Shown here piece by piece: positions 6,966-14,744 of a stretch of 15,999 nt of DNA. The stretch spans positions 1-15,999 of the forward strand of contig CAJGDC010000045.1 in assembly GCA_904502005.1 (NCBI GenBank). Direction: 5' to 3'. The stretch is from an uncultured Alistipes sp. (GTDB lineage Bacteria; Bacteroidota; Bacteroidia; Bacteroidales; Rikenellaceae). The first letter of the stretch is position 1. Every line of letters begins with the position of its first letter. Made by a program: the position numbers and the translations under genes. The notes below the pieces were generated by a model. The model did no database searches. It worked only from the letters and a program-made list of their open reading frames with translations, and had not been told where the DNA came from.

Positions 6966-8990
6966 CTACCACTTTGGCGTAATAGAGAGAAATATCTCAA
7001 AATTGATACCCGGCATAGGGCGAGCAAGGACAGAGAGGTACTCCTCATTGAAGAGGTTGTTGATTGTGCCCTTAAGCGACAGGTCTGCCCACTTGAACGA
7101 AAGGCTCTTCTCAAGAGAGAGGTTATTCATAAAGTATGGAGGCAGAGTTCCTGAGAGGGTAATATCGTTGCTCGACATAGTATATCGGGTGCTGTAGTAG
7201 CACCACTTATATATCAGCGACCAACTGCGGTAGCTCAACCTACCCACTACATTTGAGGTCAGCAGTGGCACATAAGGTAGTTGCTTGCCAACAGATTGGT
7301 CGGCAGCAGATAGCTTTTCGCCCACATTTACCGATGGACACCAGCCAAATGTGCCGTCAAGAGCAAGTCGCCAATCCTTCGCCAACATAACATCAAGAGC
7401 ACCCTTAATATTGACTCCATAGCTATGCACTCGCTTTACATTTCGTGGCGAGAAGAATCCCTTTGTTGTTGGCAACCACTGAATCCAATCATCAATATAG
7501 CTGTCAAACCACGCCACAGAGCCTGAGAGTGTGTATCGCTCAGCTTTACCAACCTTAAAACTCAGCTCGGCATCGTATGTAAAACCCCTTTCTGGTCGCA
7601 GGTCTGGATTTCCACCTGGCAAGAAATATCTATCATTAAGCGTCGGAAAACGATAGTTTCTTGACACCGATGCCTTGAGGATAATATTTCCGCGCTTTGA
7701 TAACACACCATCAAGAAACAGTGCAGGTATTAGCGGTGTAAATTCATCTCCAAACATCTCCTCACGCAGCGTCAGCGCCACTCCAAATCGCTCTACAGGC
7801 CGATATTTAGCACTTACAACACCCGAAAGCTCAATGCGTGCTTTGTCATACCCCACAATGCCCGTACCACCCTGCTGAAGGATGATGTTCTTGTCACGAC
7901 TTACGACAAAGTGCTGATGCGCCCCCACATTTGCCGTAAAGAGCCACTTCTCACCTGCATGATATTCACCATCCGCCTGAACATAAACAGTATTTATATT
8001 GCTACGCGAGCGTGTCATGGCAGTCATTACTCCATTGCCTGGGTCGCGCTTGTAATCATATGCCATCCACGAGTATATATAGCCCGCCTTTGCGCCTACT
8101 CTCCAACTACTGCGCAGGTGGTCATAGCCGACAACGGCTCTGAGGGTCTGCTCGCGCTGTCGGTTGTCAAACTCTGTAGCCTCGCCATAGTCTGTGGTGA
8201 GCATCGCCAACTCACGATTTGAAGATATATACCACGCATTGAGCGAGAATCTATCACCCTTGCCGTTGTTGTAATATACCTCCTGCAGAAGATGCAAATC
8301 GCGATACTCTCCGCTACGGTTACGCTCTACGGGGTAGTACTGACCGATGATATTCATCTGGTCGTCATAGATGTTCTCCTTTTTGTCGTGGTTACGATAC
8401 TTGTAATCATTCTTCGAACTCATATATACCACTCGCGTAGATGCCTGCCAACGCTCCGAGCCGTATGTAAGCCTAAGAAATTCGTCAAAGGTCTTAAACG
8501 AACCGATACCCTGAATATACTGCACCCCAAATCCTCGCTTTGTCGTTGGGCTGGTAGAGAGCTTCACCGCTCCGCCAAGTCCTCCGCCCGTCTCGCCCAC
8601 AGATGATGTGCCTGCAAGTAGCGAGGCATCGTCTATAAAGTATGAGGGAATCATCGAGAAGTCGGTCATTCCCATCATCGGATTGTTAATCTTCATGCCA
8701 TTCCACGACACCTGTGTGTGCGATGGGGAAGTTCCGCGAAAACTCACCGTTGAGAGGGTCGCACGACCATAATTTTTGACAAAGATAGAGCTGTTGAAGC
8801 TCAGCACATCGGCAAGCGACAGAGCTACATTCTCCTTAAGGGTTATTGAGTCGAGTTTTGTCTGCTGCACACCTATCTCCTTCATCGGGCGGTGACCCAA
8901 GACGGTAATCTCTCGTATAGCCACAGTACGCTCCTGAGCCACAACCGCTGCTGTGACAAAGAGTAGTAGTATGGTGATTAATCGTCTCAT
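6966..8990 (-). CDS. btuB: TonB-dependent outer-membrane cobalamin receptor (BtuB-like)
   Basis: This 674-residue protein has a signal peptide (MRRLITILLLFVTAAVVA, cut before QERT). Next come a short REITVLGHR TonB-box-like stretch, a plug domain to about residue 140 (LADVLSFNSSIFVKNYG, STVSFRGTSPSHTQVSWNG, GETGGGLGGAVKLST), and a long beta-barrel ending in NNLFNEEYLSVLARPMPG and a C-terminal aromatic TPKW. It lacks the N-terminal carboxypeptidase-like domain of SusC proteins, as expected for BtuB types. The start is the ATG at 8990, which forms an ATGA overlap with the BtuG-like stop. An in-frame TTG at 8999 is less likely. It is the last gene of a cobalamin-riboswitch operon, the main reason to name corrinoid as ligand; barrel sequence alone does not fix the substrate. 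Confidence 0.9.
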   Translation of the reverse strand: MRRLITILLLFVTAAVVAQERTVAIREITVLGHRPMKEIGVQQTKLDSITLKENVALSLADVLSFNSSIFVKNYGRATLSTVSFRGTSPSHTQVSWNGMKINNPMMGMTDFSMIPSYFIDDASLLAGTSSVGETGGGLGGAVKLSTSPTTKRGFGVQYIQGIGSFKTFDEFLRLTYGSERWQASTRVVYMSSKNDYKYRNHDKKENIYDDQMNIIGQYYPVERNRSGEYRDLHLLQEVYYNNGKGDRFSLNAWYISSNRELAMLTTDYGEATEFDNRQREQTLRAVVGYDHLRSSWRVGAKAGYIYSWMAYDYKRDPGNGVMTAMTRSRSNINTVYVQADGEYHAGEKWLFTANVGAHQHFVVSRDKNIILQQGGTGIVGYDKARIELSGVVSAKYRPVERFGVALTLREEMFGDEFTPLIPALFLDGVLSKRGNIILKASVSRNYRFPTLNDRYFLPGGNPDLRPERGFTYDAELSFKVGKAERYTLSGSVAWFDSYIDDWIQWLPTTKGFFSPRNVKRVHSYGVNIKGALDVMLAKDWRLALDGTFGWCPSVNVGEKLSAADQSVGKQLPYVPLLTSNVVGRLSYRSWSLIYKWCYYSTRYTMSSNDITLSGTLPPYFMNNLSLEKSLSFKWADLSLKGTINNLFNEEYLSVLARPMPGINFEIFLSITPKW

Positions 8991-10060
8991 TTCCAACAAA
9001 ATGCACCTGGGATAATACCTACATAAAACTCATCAACAAGCTCCCCCTCTGCCGTATAGCGGTAGACAGCCCCCTGCTGCTGATAGTCAATAGCATCGGC
9101 AACATAAATATCGCCATTTGTCGGGCTTACCGTAAGTCCATAGTACTTCGTTCCGCGCGACTCAATCACTGGGCGCACAGGCACTCTTTCAGCCGTGACA
9201 TCCATCGCCCAAATGTCGTCATTAATCCAGTAAAGGGTCCGTCCGTCACTACTTATCTGAAGTTCTGATGGGTCATTACCGAGCTTAAAGGAGAAGTGCT
9301 TCTCAACGGTAAAACTCTCTGCATCTATACGATATAGCGCAGGTGCCTCATATCCATAAGGCGAGCCTGCAAAACCGCCATCGGTAACTGTCCACAGCTT
9401 GCCGTTGCAGTCAAGGGCAAGGGATGTAGGCTGTATGCCCACGGTCAGTTCCGCCACTATACTATCTGAGCGAGTGTCAATCTTCAGTATGCGATTCTGG
9501 TAAGACCAGCAGTTTACAAACAGATAATCTCCATACTGCACCATCTGCTCCGTAGAGCCAGCCTCCATGGTCATATTAGGGCAGACAATGTGTCCGGTAA
9601 TCTCAAAAGTTTTTGGATTGACAATAAAAATTCGGTTATCCCAAATCTGCGTTACATACGCCTTTGTATCAGAGACAAAGTGGATATATCGCGGTGAAGA
9701 GAGGTTTGTAATGCGCCCCACCTCTCGGAAGGTAGAGATGTCTATGGCAAAAACCACATGTGAGTTATTGACCACAATCCACCCCACACCGTCACGGATA
9801 ACCATACTCTGCGCCACATCACCAAGCTTCATTGCATTGGCACGATAGAAGACCTCATTCTGCACATCTCCCGTCTCAGGGTCGTAGTATGTCAAAGAGG
9901 CATTACCATACTGAAAGTTTCCCTCGTTACAGATGAACAGCCCCGACTCTGACACCCTAAACTCCTCCATAGTTCCATACTCCCACTTCATGCAGCTTGT
10001 AAAGGCTACAGTGAGCATTATGGCAACAACCATAGAGATTATCTGTCGGGTACTGTTCAT
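8987..10060 (-). CDS. btuG: BtuG-like surface lipoprotein, beta-propeller
   Basis: This 357-residue lipoprotein has its lipobox at VAFTSC, with Cys23 as the lipidated residue. The mature part reads as repeated beta-propeller blades. It begins GLFICNEGNFQYGNASLTYY and ends GAVYRYTAEGELVDEF plus IPGAFCW, the same opening and closing pattern I recall from Bacteroides BtuG (YncE-like/DUF5074 proteins). Inner blades show RYIHFVSDTKAYVTQIWDN, RILKIDTRSDSIVAEL and GLTVSPTNGDIYVADA. Studied BtuG proteins bind cobalamin with extremely high affinity on the cell surface and sit on top of BtuB. Here the gene overlaps the BtuB-like gene by ATGA, as expected for partners of one complex. It starts 11 bases after the PKD protein. 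Corrinoid binding itself is inferred from homology and the riboswitch. Confidence 0.87.
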   Translation of the reverse strand: MNSTRQIISMVVAIMLTVAFTSCMKWEYGTMEEFRVSESGLFICNEGNFQYGNASLTYYDPETGDVQNEVFYRANAMKLGDVAQSMVIRDGVGWIVVNNSHVVFAIDISTFREVGRITNLSSPRYIHFVSDTKAYVTQIWDNRIFIVNPKTFEITGHIVCPNMTMEAGSTEQMVQYGDYLFVNCWSYQNRILKIDTRSDSIVAELTVGIQPTSLALDCNGKLWTVTDGGFAGSPYGYEAPALYRIDAESFTVEKHFSFKLGNDPSELQISSDGRTLYWINDDIWAMDVTAERVPVRPVIESRGTKYYGLTVSPTNGDIYVADAIDYQQQGAVYRYTAEGELVDEFYVGIIPGAFCWK

Positions 10061-10071
10061 ATTGTTTTCTG

Positions 10072-11787
10072 CTATTTGATGTCGTAAATACCGAATACCT
10101 CGGTCGAATTTTCACCAAGCCAGCCACTACTTGTGTTGCAGGCGGTCTGCACCTTCACAAAGTCCACAAAGCCGAGCTCAATACTCTCTCCCCGGTGGTC
10201 TATCGCCTTTGAAATGTCAAAGCCATTTGGCATTGCCGTATTCTCCGAGCCCTCGCCCTCTGCAAGGCGGTCAATAGAGGAGTAGTTGTCGGCATAACCC
10301 CAGTCGTATGGCGGCTGAATCCACATTGCGCCATTGCCATACTTGTCATAGTTTCGCGCCTCAAGGCGTGTTCCGCTGAGGGTGTAGCTCTCGGCAGCAA
10401 TCCACTCCGGGTAGTAGTAATCCTGCTTGTGGTATGTCGGCAGGTAGGCAATCTCGCCACTGCCACCCATATTATCTACCCACTGCACACTCATACCCGC
10501 ACCACTTGGGCGGTAGTATGTCACAGCGTAGTTGCGTATGGTCGTACTCTTTCCCGTCTCGCTACCAGCAAGCTCGTACCAAGTATCATTGGGCTTGCCA
10601 TCACCATTCTCGTCCTGCATAACCCAGACAATACCCGGCTCCGAGGAGCTATTAAATGAGTTTCCACCGACTGCAAAGTCATATCCCTCGCCGTTAGTAA
10701 TACTATGGTCAAAGCCCACGACAATATAGCCGCCAAAGCCTCCAAGGCTGATGTACTGACCCTTCTGCATGCGCTGCAAAGCCACAGAGCACGCCTCTGT
10801 AGGGGTCGCGGCGGTGTACTTATCGCCAATAAACTGCCCAGGAGCAGGAGTGTAGTCGTAGACGCGGTTACACTCTGCTGCGCTCGCCGCTGTGGCTTCT
10901 CTGTAGAACTTACCCTCTACATAGACATCAAGGGTAAAAATTTTACTCACCACCATAGGCTCGTTGCCACGAAGCACAGATGCCGTAGCAGTAATGGTAT
11001 GACGACCAGTGCTACGAGGTGTGTAGGCGTAGTAACTTTGGCGTGACGCATCCTCAGGCTGATTGCTTGAGCTCCAGTAGTAGGTCACATCTATGCCCTC
11101 ACTAACTGCCGTTGGTGCGATAACAACCTCACGTCCAACAACTGTGTGCAACATCTCGCTCCCAAACTGCCACACAAACGGCATATCCTCTGCTGCAAGC
11201 ACCTCAATCTCAACACTATCGCTATGCTCGCCATCGCTATTTGTAGCAGTTACAGTAAGAGCGTAGTTGCCTGTATTCTTCGCCTCAAAAAGATACCCGT
11301 ATCCCTCGCTCACCTGCTCACCATTGAGTAGCCAGACAACCGTTGTTGGAAGGTCAGAGTGCTTAACAGAGGCACGGAAGTGGTATGTTGAGCCTACGGC
11401 AAGGCTCATCTGCTCTGATGCGGCAATTGTGACGGTTGGAATTTGTAGTTGGGTGACATCTACGCGAATCTCTTCAGAGGTTACACCATAAAAATTTGCC
11501 ACCTCAAGCGAGATGAATATCTCTCCCGCCGCCTGCGGAGTAAAGGTGTAACTATCAGCCACTGAGACCACCACCCCATCAATAGCCCAACTATAGGCTG
11601 TACTGTCATCTACATTTTTGTATGTAGGCGCAATAGTCAGCTCCTCGCCCACCCTTACTGTATAGATGCCCGTTGTGCTGTCAAGAGTAATCTCTGGCAC
11701 TCCACCCTCGGCCACTATCACGCCATCCCTATTGCAGGATAGCGCGATAAGTGCCAAAGTAAGTATTACAAAAATTCGTTTAACCAT
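10072..11787 (-). CDS. PKD-repeat surface lipoprotein of the B12 uptake operon
   Basis: This 571-residue lipoprotein has the lipobox LIALSC (lipidated Cys18). Three Ig/PKD-like beta-sandwich repeats follow at about residues 31-112, 116-197 and 205-290, each with a Trp in the core strand (YSWAIDG, VVWLLNG, YYWSSS) and a 'G.Y.ltvta.n' type end. Residues 300-571 form a separate domain seen in uncharacterised Bacteroidota surface proteins: YISLGGFGGYIVVGFDHSI, AVGGNSFNSSSEPGIVWVM, and DENGDGKPND at 392-401, which looks like a calcium-binding Asp-rich loop. The gene starts 2 bases after the DUF4465-like gene and ends 11 bases before btuG. The PKD repeats probably act as a spacer holding the C-terminal domain away from the membrane. 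Direct corrinoid binding is unproven; it could also help assemble the complex. Confidence 0.85.
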   Translation of the reverse strand: MVKRIFVILTLALIALSCNRDGVIVAEGGVPEITLDSTTGIYTVRVGEELTIAPTYKNVDDSTAYSWAIDGVVVSVADSYTFTPQAAGEIFISLEVANFYGVTSEEIRVDVTQLQIPTVTIAASEQMSLAVGSTYHFRASVKHSDLPTTVVWLLNGEQVSEGYGYLFEAKNTGNYALTVTATNSDGEHSDSVEIEVLAAEDMPFVWQFGSEMLHTVVGREVVIAPTAVSEGIDVTYYWSSSNQPEDASRQSYYAYTPRSTGRHTITATASVLRGNEPMVVSKIFTLDVYVEGKFYREATAASAAECNRVYDYTPAPGQFIGDKYTAATPTEACSVALQRMQKGQYISLGGFGGYIVVGFDHSITNGEGYDFAVGGNSFNSSSEPGIVWVMQDENGDGKPNDTWYELAGSETGKSTTIRNYAVTYYRPSGAGMSVQWVDNMGGSGEIAYLPTYHKQDYYYPEWIAAESYTLSGTRLEARNYDKYGNGAMWIQPPYDWGYADNYSSIDRLAEGEGSENTAMPNGFDISKAIDHRGESIELGFVDFVKVQTACNTSSGWLGENSTEVFGIYDIK

Positions 11788-11789
11788 TA

Positions 11790-13061
11790 TTATTTATCAA
11801 ATCTAACTGCCACATCGTCATATGCGAAGTAAGCAGGTGTGTTCATTCCGTATGCCCCTACAAGGTCCTCACTCGGCGCAAAGTTAAAGACTACCTTTGC
11901 CACCTTACCAAGCGATGTAAGGTCCCACTTGACCCACTCAGTTACTGGAGTTGTGCCCTCGCAGAGAACAAACTCTGTTGAGCCTACTAGTTCATCTGCG
12001 CTGTTGTATCCGTACGCAACAATCTTTAATAGCGAACTATCAATCGCTGGTGGTGCAAAGCCGTCGCCAACAGTGAGCGAGTTGAGCACATAGCAGGTAT
12101 TTGTCACATACATGTGGTCTACAACCCTCTCTACTCCATCTGCAAACTCAAAGCCCTGCATCTGCGCATCATATATGCCTGCATTATAGTTATCTACATA
12201 ACCGTTATGCACGCAGAAGTTTGCCGAACCACTATTTCCACCCATTGGTGTTGCAAGCTGAAGCTCATACCAACCATAGTATCCCCCTGGTAGAGTCATA
12301 TAGTCGGCAATAGCGTAGTTTGATAACGCCTGACCACCAGTCCAATATGGGATTGTGCAACTATGGGCAAGCTCTGTATTACCCTCGTCATACCAGAAGT
12401 ATGTGCCACCTGCCATACTGTAGAGCATATCACCTCCATACTGCATCGGGTCAATAAGGTCACTCCAACTATTAATCTGCACACCACAATAGTCTAATGC
12501 GTAAGGGCTAAAGCGGGCATCATTATCCTCAAAGCTGAGCGTGCGAAGTTCATAAGTTACCTCCGGCTCATCATCCTCACCCTCAACAGCCTTCTGCAGA
12601 ACTATCACACGACCATCCGCAAGGGTTATAGTAACTGTTGTTTCATCCTCAACCACCGAGATAAAGAACGAATCGCCATCTGTTCCATCTACACCATCCT
12701 TGCCGTCAGCTCCGTCTTTGCCGTTAGTGCCATCTACACCATCCTTGCCATCAGCTCCGTCTTTGCCGTCAGCACCATTGACACCATCTTTGCCATCTTT
12801 GCCGTTTGCTCCATTCTTAATAGTAACTTTGCTGCCGTCGCTAAATGTAAGGACCACGCCCTCTGCAGTCTGCTCTGTCGAGACGATTACCTTACCCTTG
12901 TTAAGAGCCTCAACAAGCGCCGAGAGCGTAGCAATATCCTGCTTATTCTGCTCGGTCTGCTCTTTTACCTCATCCATTGCCTCCCAAAGTTGAGAGTCGT
13001 CATAACTACACCCTACTACTAATAACATAGGTAGTAGTGCCACAAATAAAAATTTTTTCAT
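11790..13061 (-). CDS. DUF4465-like lipoprotein with collagen-like stalk, putative corrinoid binder
   Basis: This 423-residue lipoprotein has the lipobox LLVVGC (lipidated Cys18). Residues 19-56 form a heptad-like helix (SQLWEAMDEVKEQTEQNKQ onward) like the N-terminal domain of many Bacteroidota surface lipoproteins. Residues 57-83 form a short beta segment. Residues 84-131 are 16 unbroken Gly-X-Y triplets rich in GKD, GAD and GVD. Another beta segment (133-157) leads to a C-terminal domain at 170-423 with MYVTNTCYVLNSLTVGDGF, LKIVAYGYN, WVKWDLTSLGKVAKVVF and YGMNTPAYFAYDDV, the hallmarks of DUF4465. From memory, proteins of this type occur in Bacteroides B12 loci, and I believe the cobalamin-binding BtuH proteins belong here, but I cannot verify that. 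It is the first gene after the cobalamin riboswitch. Confidence 0.85.
   Translation of the reverse strand: MKKFLFVALLPMLLVVGCSYDDSQLWEAMDEVKEQTEQNKQDIATLSALVEALNKGKVIVSTEQTAEGVVLTFSDGSKVTIKNGANGKDGKDGVNGADGKDGADGKDGVDGTNGKDGADGKDGVDGTDGDSFFISVVEDETTVTITLADGRVIVLQKAVEGEDDEPEVTYELRTLSFEDNDARFSPYALDYCGVQINSWSDLIDPMQYGGDMLYSMAGGTYFWYDEGNTELAHSCTIPYWTGGQALSNYAIADYMTLPGGYYGWYELQLATPMGGNSGSANFCVHNGYVDNYNAGIYDAQMQGFEFADGVERVVDHMYVTNTCYVLNSLTVGDGFAPPAIDSSLLKIVAYGYNSADELVGSTEFVLCEGTTPVTEWVKWDLTSLGKVAKVVFNFAPSEDLVGAYGMNTPAYFAYDDVAVRFDK
12669..12812 (-). repeat. Collagen-like Gly-X-Y repeat with a 45-base DNA period
   Basis: Sixteen Gly-X-Y triplets lie inside the DUF4465-like lipoprotein gene. At DNA level two copies of a 45-base unit (15 residues, GADGKDGVDGT then N/D and on) stand head to tail with few differences. 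Such tracts can change length by slippage or recombination. Confidence 0.88.
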
Positions 13062-13086
13062 TCTAATAACCTGTTAGAAGTTTAAT

Positions 13087-13121
13087 AAAAAAGAACGCTG
13101 TAACCCTTAGGATTACAGCGT
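13087..13121 (-). terminator. Riboswitch-controlled intrinsic terminator in the B12 operon leader
   Basis: On the minus strand ACGCTGTAATCC, loop TAA, GGGTTACAGCGT forms a 12-pair stem with one G-U pair, followed by TCTTTTTT. It ends 25 bases before the ATG at 13061 and after the aptamer, so it is the likely off-switch of the cobalamin riboswitch (transcription attenuation). Confidence 0.88.
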
Positions 13122-13181
13122 CTGTTTCAAAACCTCTCTTTGTCCTTGATTTGTGCACCAACCTCAGCCTCGGATGAGTTT

Positions 13182-13217
13182 TGATTTTGACCCGTTATCC
13201 TGCAGGTTGAAAAATCA
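13182..13217 (-). ncRNA. P13-like kissing hairpin of the cobalamin riboswitch
   Basis: Just 3' of the aptamer, TGATTTT (13217-13211) pairs with AAAATCA (13188-13182), with an inner ACC/GGT helix. The loop holds GCAGG (13203-13199), which is exactly complementary to CCTGC (13329-13325) in the predicted L5 region of the aptamer. This matches the L5-L13 kissing contact that transmits ligand binding in known cobalamin riboswitches. Confidence 0.65.
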
Positions 13218-13223
13218 TATTTA

Positions 13224-13397
13224 GTAGAGGCAGGTCTTCTGACTTGTTCCGTTCGTGCGCCTTCTCAGTTTCCCAATGGCCTTTTGCCCGAACATATATC
13301 CTTAATGGATAAGAACTTACAGCAGCAGGTACTGTTTCGGATTCTCACCGAATTTCCTTTTCATCTTGATGCATCACTGCATAAAGACACCTTCTAC
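13224..13397 (-). ncRNA. Cobalamin riboswitch aptamer
   Basis: The minus strand shows the conserved blocks of the cobalamin aptamer in order: TCGGTGAGAATCCGAAACAG, then CTGCTGTAAG, then GGCCATTGGGAAACTGAGAA, then the B12 box AAGTCAGAAGACCTGCC. The outer P1 helix can form between GTAGA (13397-13393) and TCTAC (13228-13224), giving about 174 nt, close to the usual size. It lies in the leader of the B12 uptake operon. It is followed by the kissing hairpin and a terminator, so bound cobalamin should switch the operon off. Whether it prefers adenosyl- or methyl/aquo-cobalamin cannot be read by eye. Confidence 0.96.
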
Positions 13398-13401
13398 ACT
13401 A

Positions 13402-13409
13402 CAAAGGTA
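13402..13409 (-). promoter_or_regulatory. -7 box of the B12 uptake operon promoter
   Basis: TACCTTTG on the minus strand is a perfect TAnnTTTG box, identical to that of the blaI promoter. It puts the RNA start right at the 5' edge of the riboswitch P1 helix, leaving almost no extra leader. No clear TTTG box lies about 20 bases further up, so the -33 element is weak. It lies 32 bases beyond the PHP gene stop. Confidence 0.7.
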
Positions 13410-13440
13410 TGCTTTTTTTCGTTACGTTGTTCTGCTTAAC

Positions 13441-14652
13441 TTACTTTTTTTCATCTACAGCAATAATTATGGTTGGATGCTGCTCATCTCGGTGCCACAT
13501 ATTGTCCACCTTGAACTTTGGCTCTGCACCATTTTTCAAAGTAAAGTTGAGCGTTGTGAATGGCTTAAGACGATGTATTGATGCACCACGACAGAGAGTA
13601 AAAGGTACTGAGCAACAATTAGTTAGACTATAGACTATCTCACCCGTCTTTTTATTCTTACTAACCACGCGACAGGTTACTGCCTCGTTGATAAATGCAG
13701 AGAGATGCTTCTCCTCTCCAAAAAGGTTGCCCGCCGTATAACCTATTGTACGACCAGCCTTGAGCGCCTCCTTAATATCCCTCTCTGTGCAGCTCTTTGC
13801 CATGATAAAGGTCATTGTACGGAAGAACTCGCCACCTGCCGGCCAATCGTGCGAAGTGGGCTTATGCGCATCTGTATTTGCTGTCATAAATAACCCTCGG
13901 TCAATGCATCGGCTGATAATTCCAGTGTAGAGAGTTGTGCTATTGACAGCCTCCACGCCATCAATCCACCCCTCACTGTATGCGCGCGCCTGCTCACCCT
14001 CGGCAATCTCACTCGTTGTGCGGGTATAACCAGGATGGTTGTGCATAATAAGGCCACCCTGCTCTTTGACTCTACGGAACGACTCAAAGAGGTCTTTGTG
14101 GCAAATAGCATTTATATCCTCGAGAAACAGAGCATTAAACTCGCCAATATTCTTGGTATCTCTCCAAATCTCCGTTCCGCGCACAATCATAATCGGCAGC
14201 TTCTCTCGCTCAGCATAATAGACCGCCTCGTCATAGCCGGCATTCAGATCTGCCATAACAGGATACTCCTTGTTCTTCTTGTTTGCAATACCGGCATGCT
14301 CATACTTGAACGGCTCGCCACCCTGACTATACGGAGCAAGCGCCTTGAGCATAAACTTCTCGTATGTGCGAATCTCCAGGTGGTCGGTAATAGCAATAAT
14401 ATCTAACCCATCATGCCACGCCTCACGAACACGCTGACGAGGAGTTACATCGCCATCAGAGTAGATTGTATGCATATGAAAATCCGCCTTGTAAAGCGTA
14501 TAACCGTCAATGGTCGGCAGAATAATCTCTCGACGCTCTGCTGGACGATTAAAGAAGCGTATTGCACCCGCGCGTTCTTGGGTTGTATAGAACTGTGCCG
14601 CTGCAGTAAGAGCTACCAGCGAAAGGGTTGTAATGGATAAGAATCTCTTCAT
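13441..14652 (-). CDS. Secreted PHP-domain phosphoesterase-like protein
   Basis: This 403-residue protein has a signal peptide (MKRFLSITTLSLVALTAAA, cut near QFYTT). The PHP metal-binding motifs follow: DFHMHTIYSDG with His59 and His61, ITDHLE with Asp90 and His91, GTEIW with Glu161, MHNHPGY with His204 and His206, and NTDAH with Asp261 and His263. The PHP fold covers about residues 50-310, and the last 90 residues look like a small beta domain. PHP proteins are metal-dependent phosphoesterases (histidinol phosphatase, polymerase-associated nucleases); the exported forms are poorly characterised, so I do not name a substrate. The frame runs up to 14676, but that start lies inside the terminator hairpin upstream. 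The ATG at 14652 starts a clean signal peptide. Confidence 0.88.
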   Translation of the reverse strand: MKRFLSITTLSLVALTAAAQFYTTQERAGAIRFFNRPAERREIILPTIDGYTLYKADFHMHTIYSDGDVTPRQRVREAWHDGLDIIAITDHLEIRTYEKFMLKALAPYSQGGEPFKYEHAGIANKKNKEYPVMADLNAGYDEAVYYAEREKLPIMIVRGTEIWRDTKNIGEFNALFLEDINAICHKDLFESFRRVKEQGGLIMHNHPGYTRTTSEIAEGEQARAYSEGWIDGVEAVNSTTLYTGIISRCIDRGLFMTANTDAHKPTSHDWPAGGEFFRTMTFIMAKSCTERDIKEALKAGRTIGYTAGNLFGEEKHLSAFINEAVTCRVVSKNKKTGEIVYSLTNCCSVPFTLCRGASIHRLKPFTTLNFTLKNGAEPKFKVDNMWHRDEQHPTIIIAVDEKK

Positions 14653-14662
14653 ACTCTTATAG

Positions 14663-14697
14663 AAAAACAACCCCAAAAACAGTCGCTTTCGGGGTTG
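14663..14697 (-). terminator. Intrinsic terminator after the GH57 gene
   Basis: On the minus strand CAACCCCGAAA pairs with TTTTGGGGTTG around an 8-base loop, followed by TTTTTC. It ends 10 bases before the PHP gene ATG at 14652, leaving no room for a promoter between the two. Confidence 0.82.
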
Positions 14698-14744
14698 AGT
14701 TGTTAGATAGGTTTGTTAGAAGTTGTTAATTCTACTTATCTCTC

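Noticed and set aside
8991..8999. TTG start for the BtuB-like receptor
   Set aside because: The ATG at 8990 forms an ATGA overlap with btuG and starts a standard signal peptide. The TTG adds only three residues.
12700..12993. Pro/Ser-rich plus-strand frame (repeated PSAPSLP)
   Set aside because: It is the antisense reading of the Gly-X-Y repeat in the lipoprotein gene, with no start context or family match.
14653..14676. Upstream ATG for the PHP protein
   Set aside because: It lies inside the stem-loop of the GH57 terminator and would spoil the signal peptide.
13068..14720. Shared AACTTCTAACA words before the DUF4465-like gene and after the GH57 gene
   Set aside because: The match is only 11 bases of AT-rich sequence in different contexts (leader versus 3' region), likely chance.
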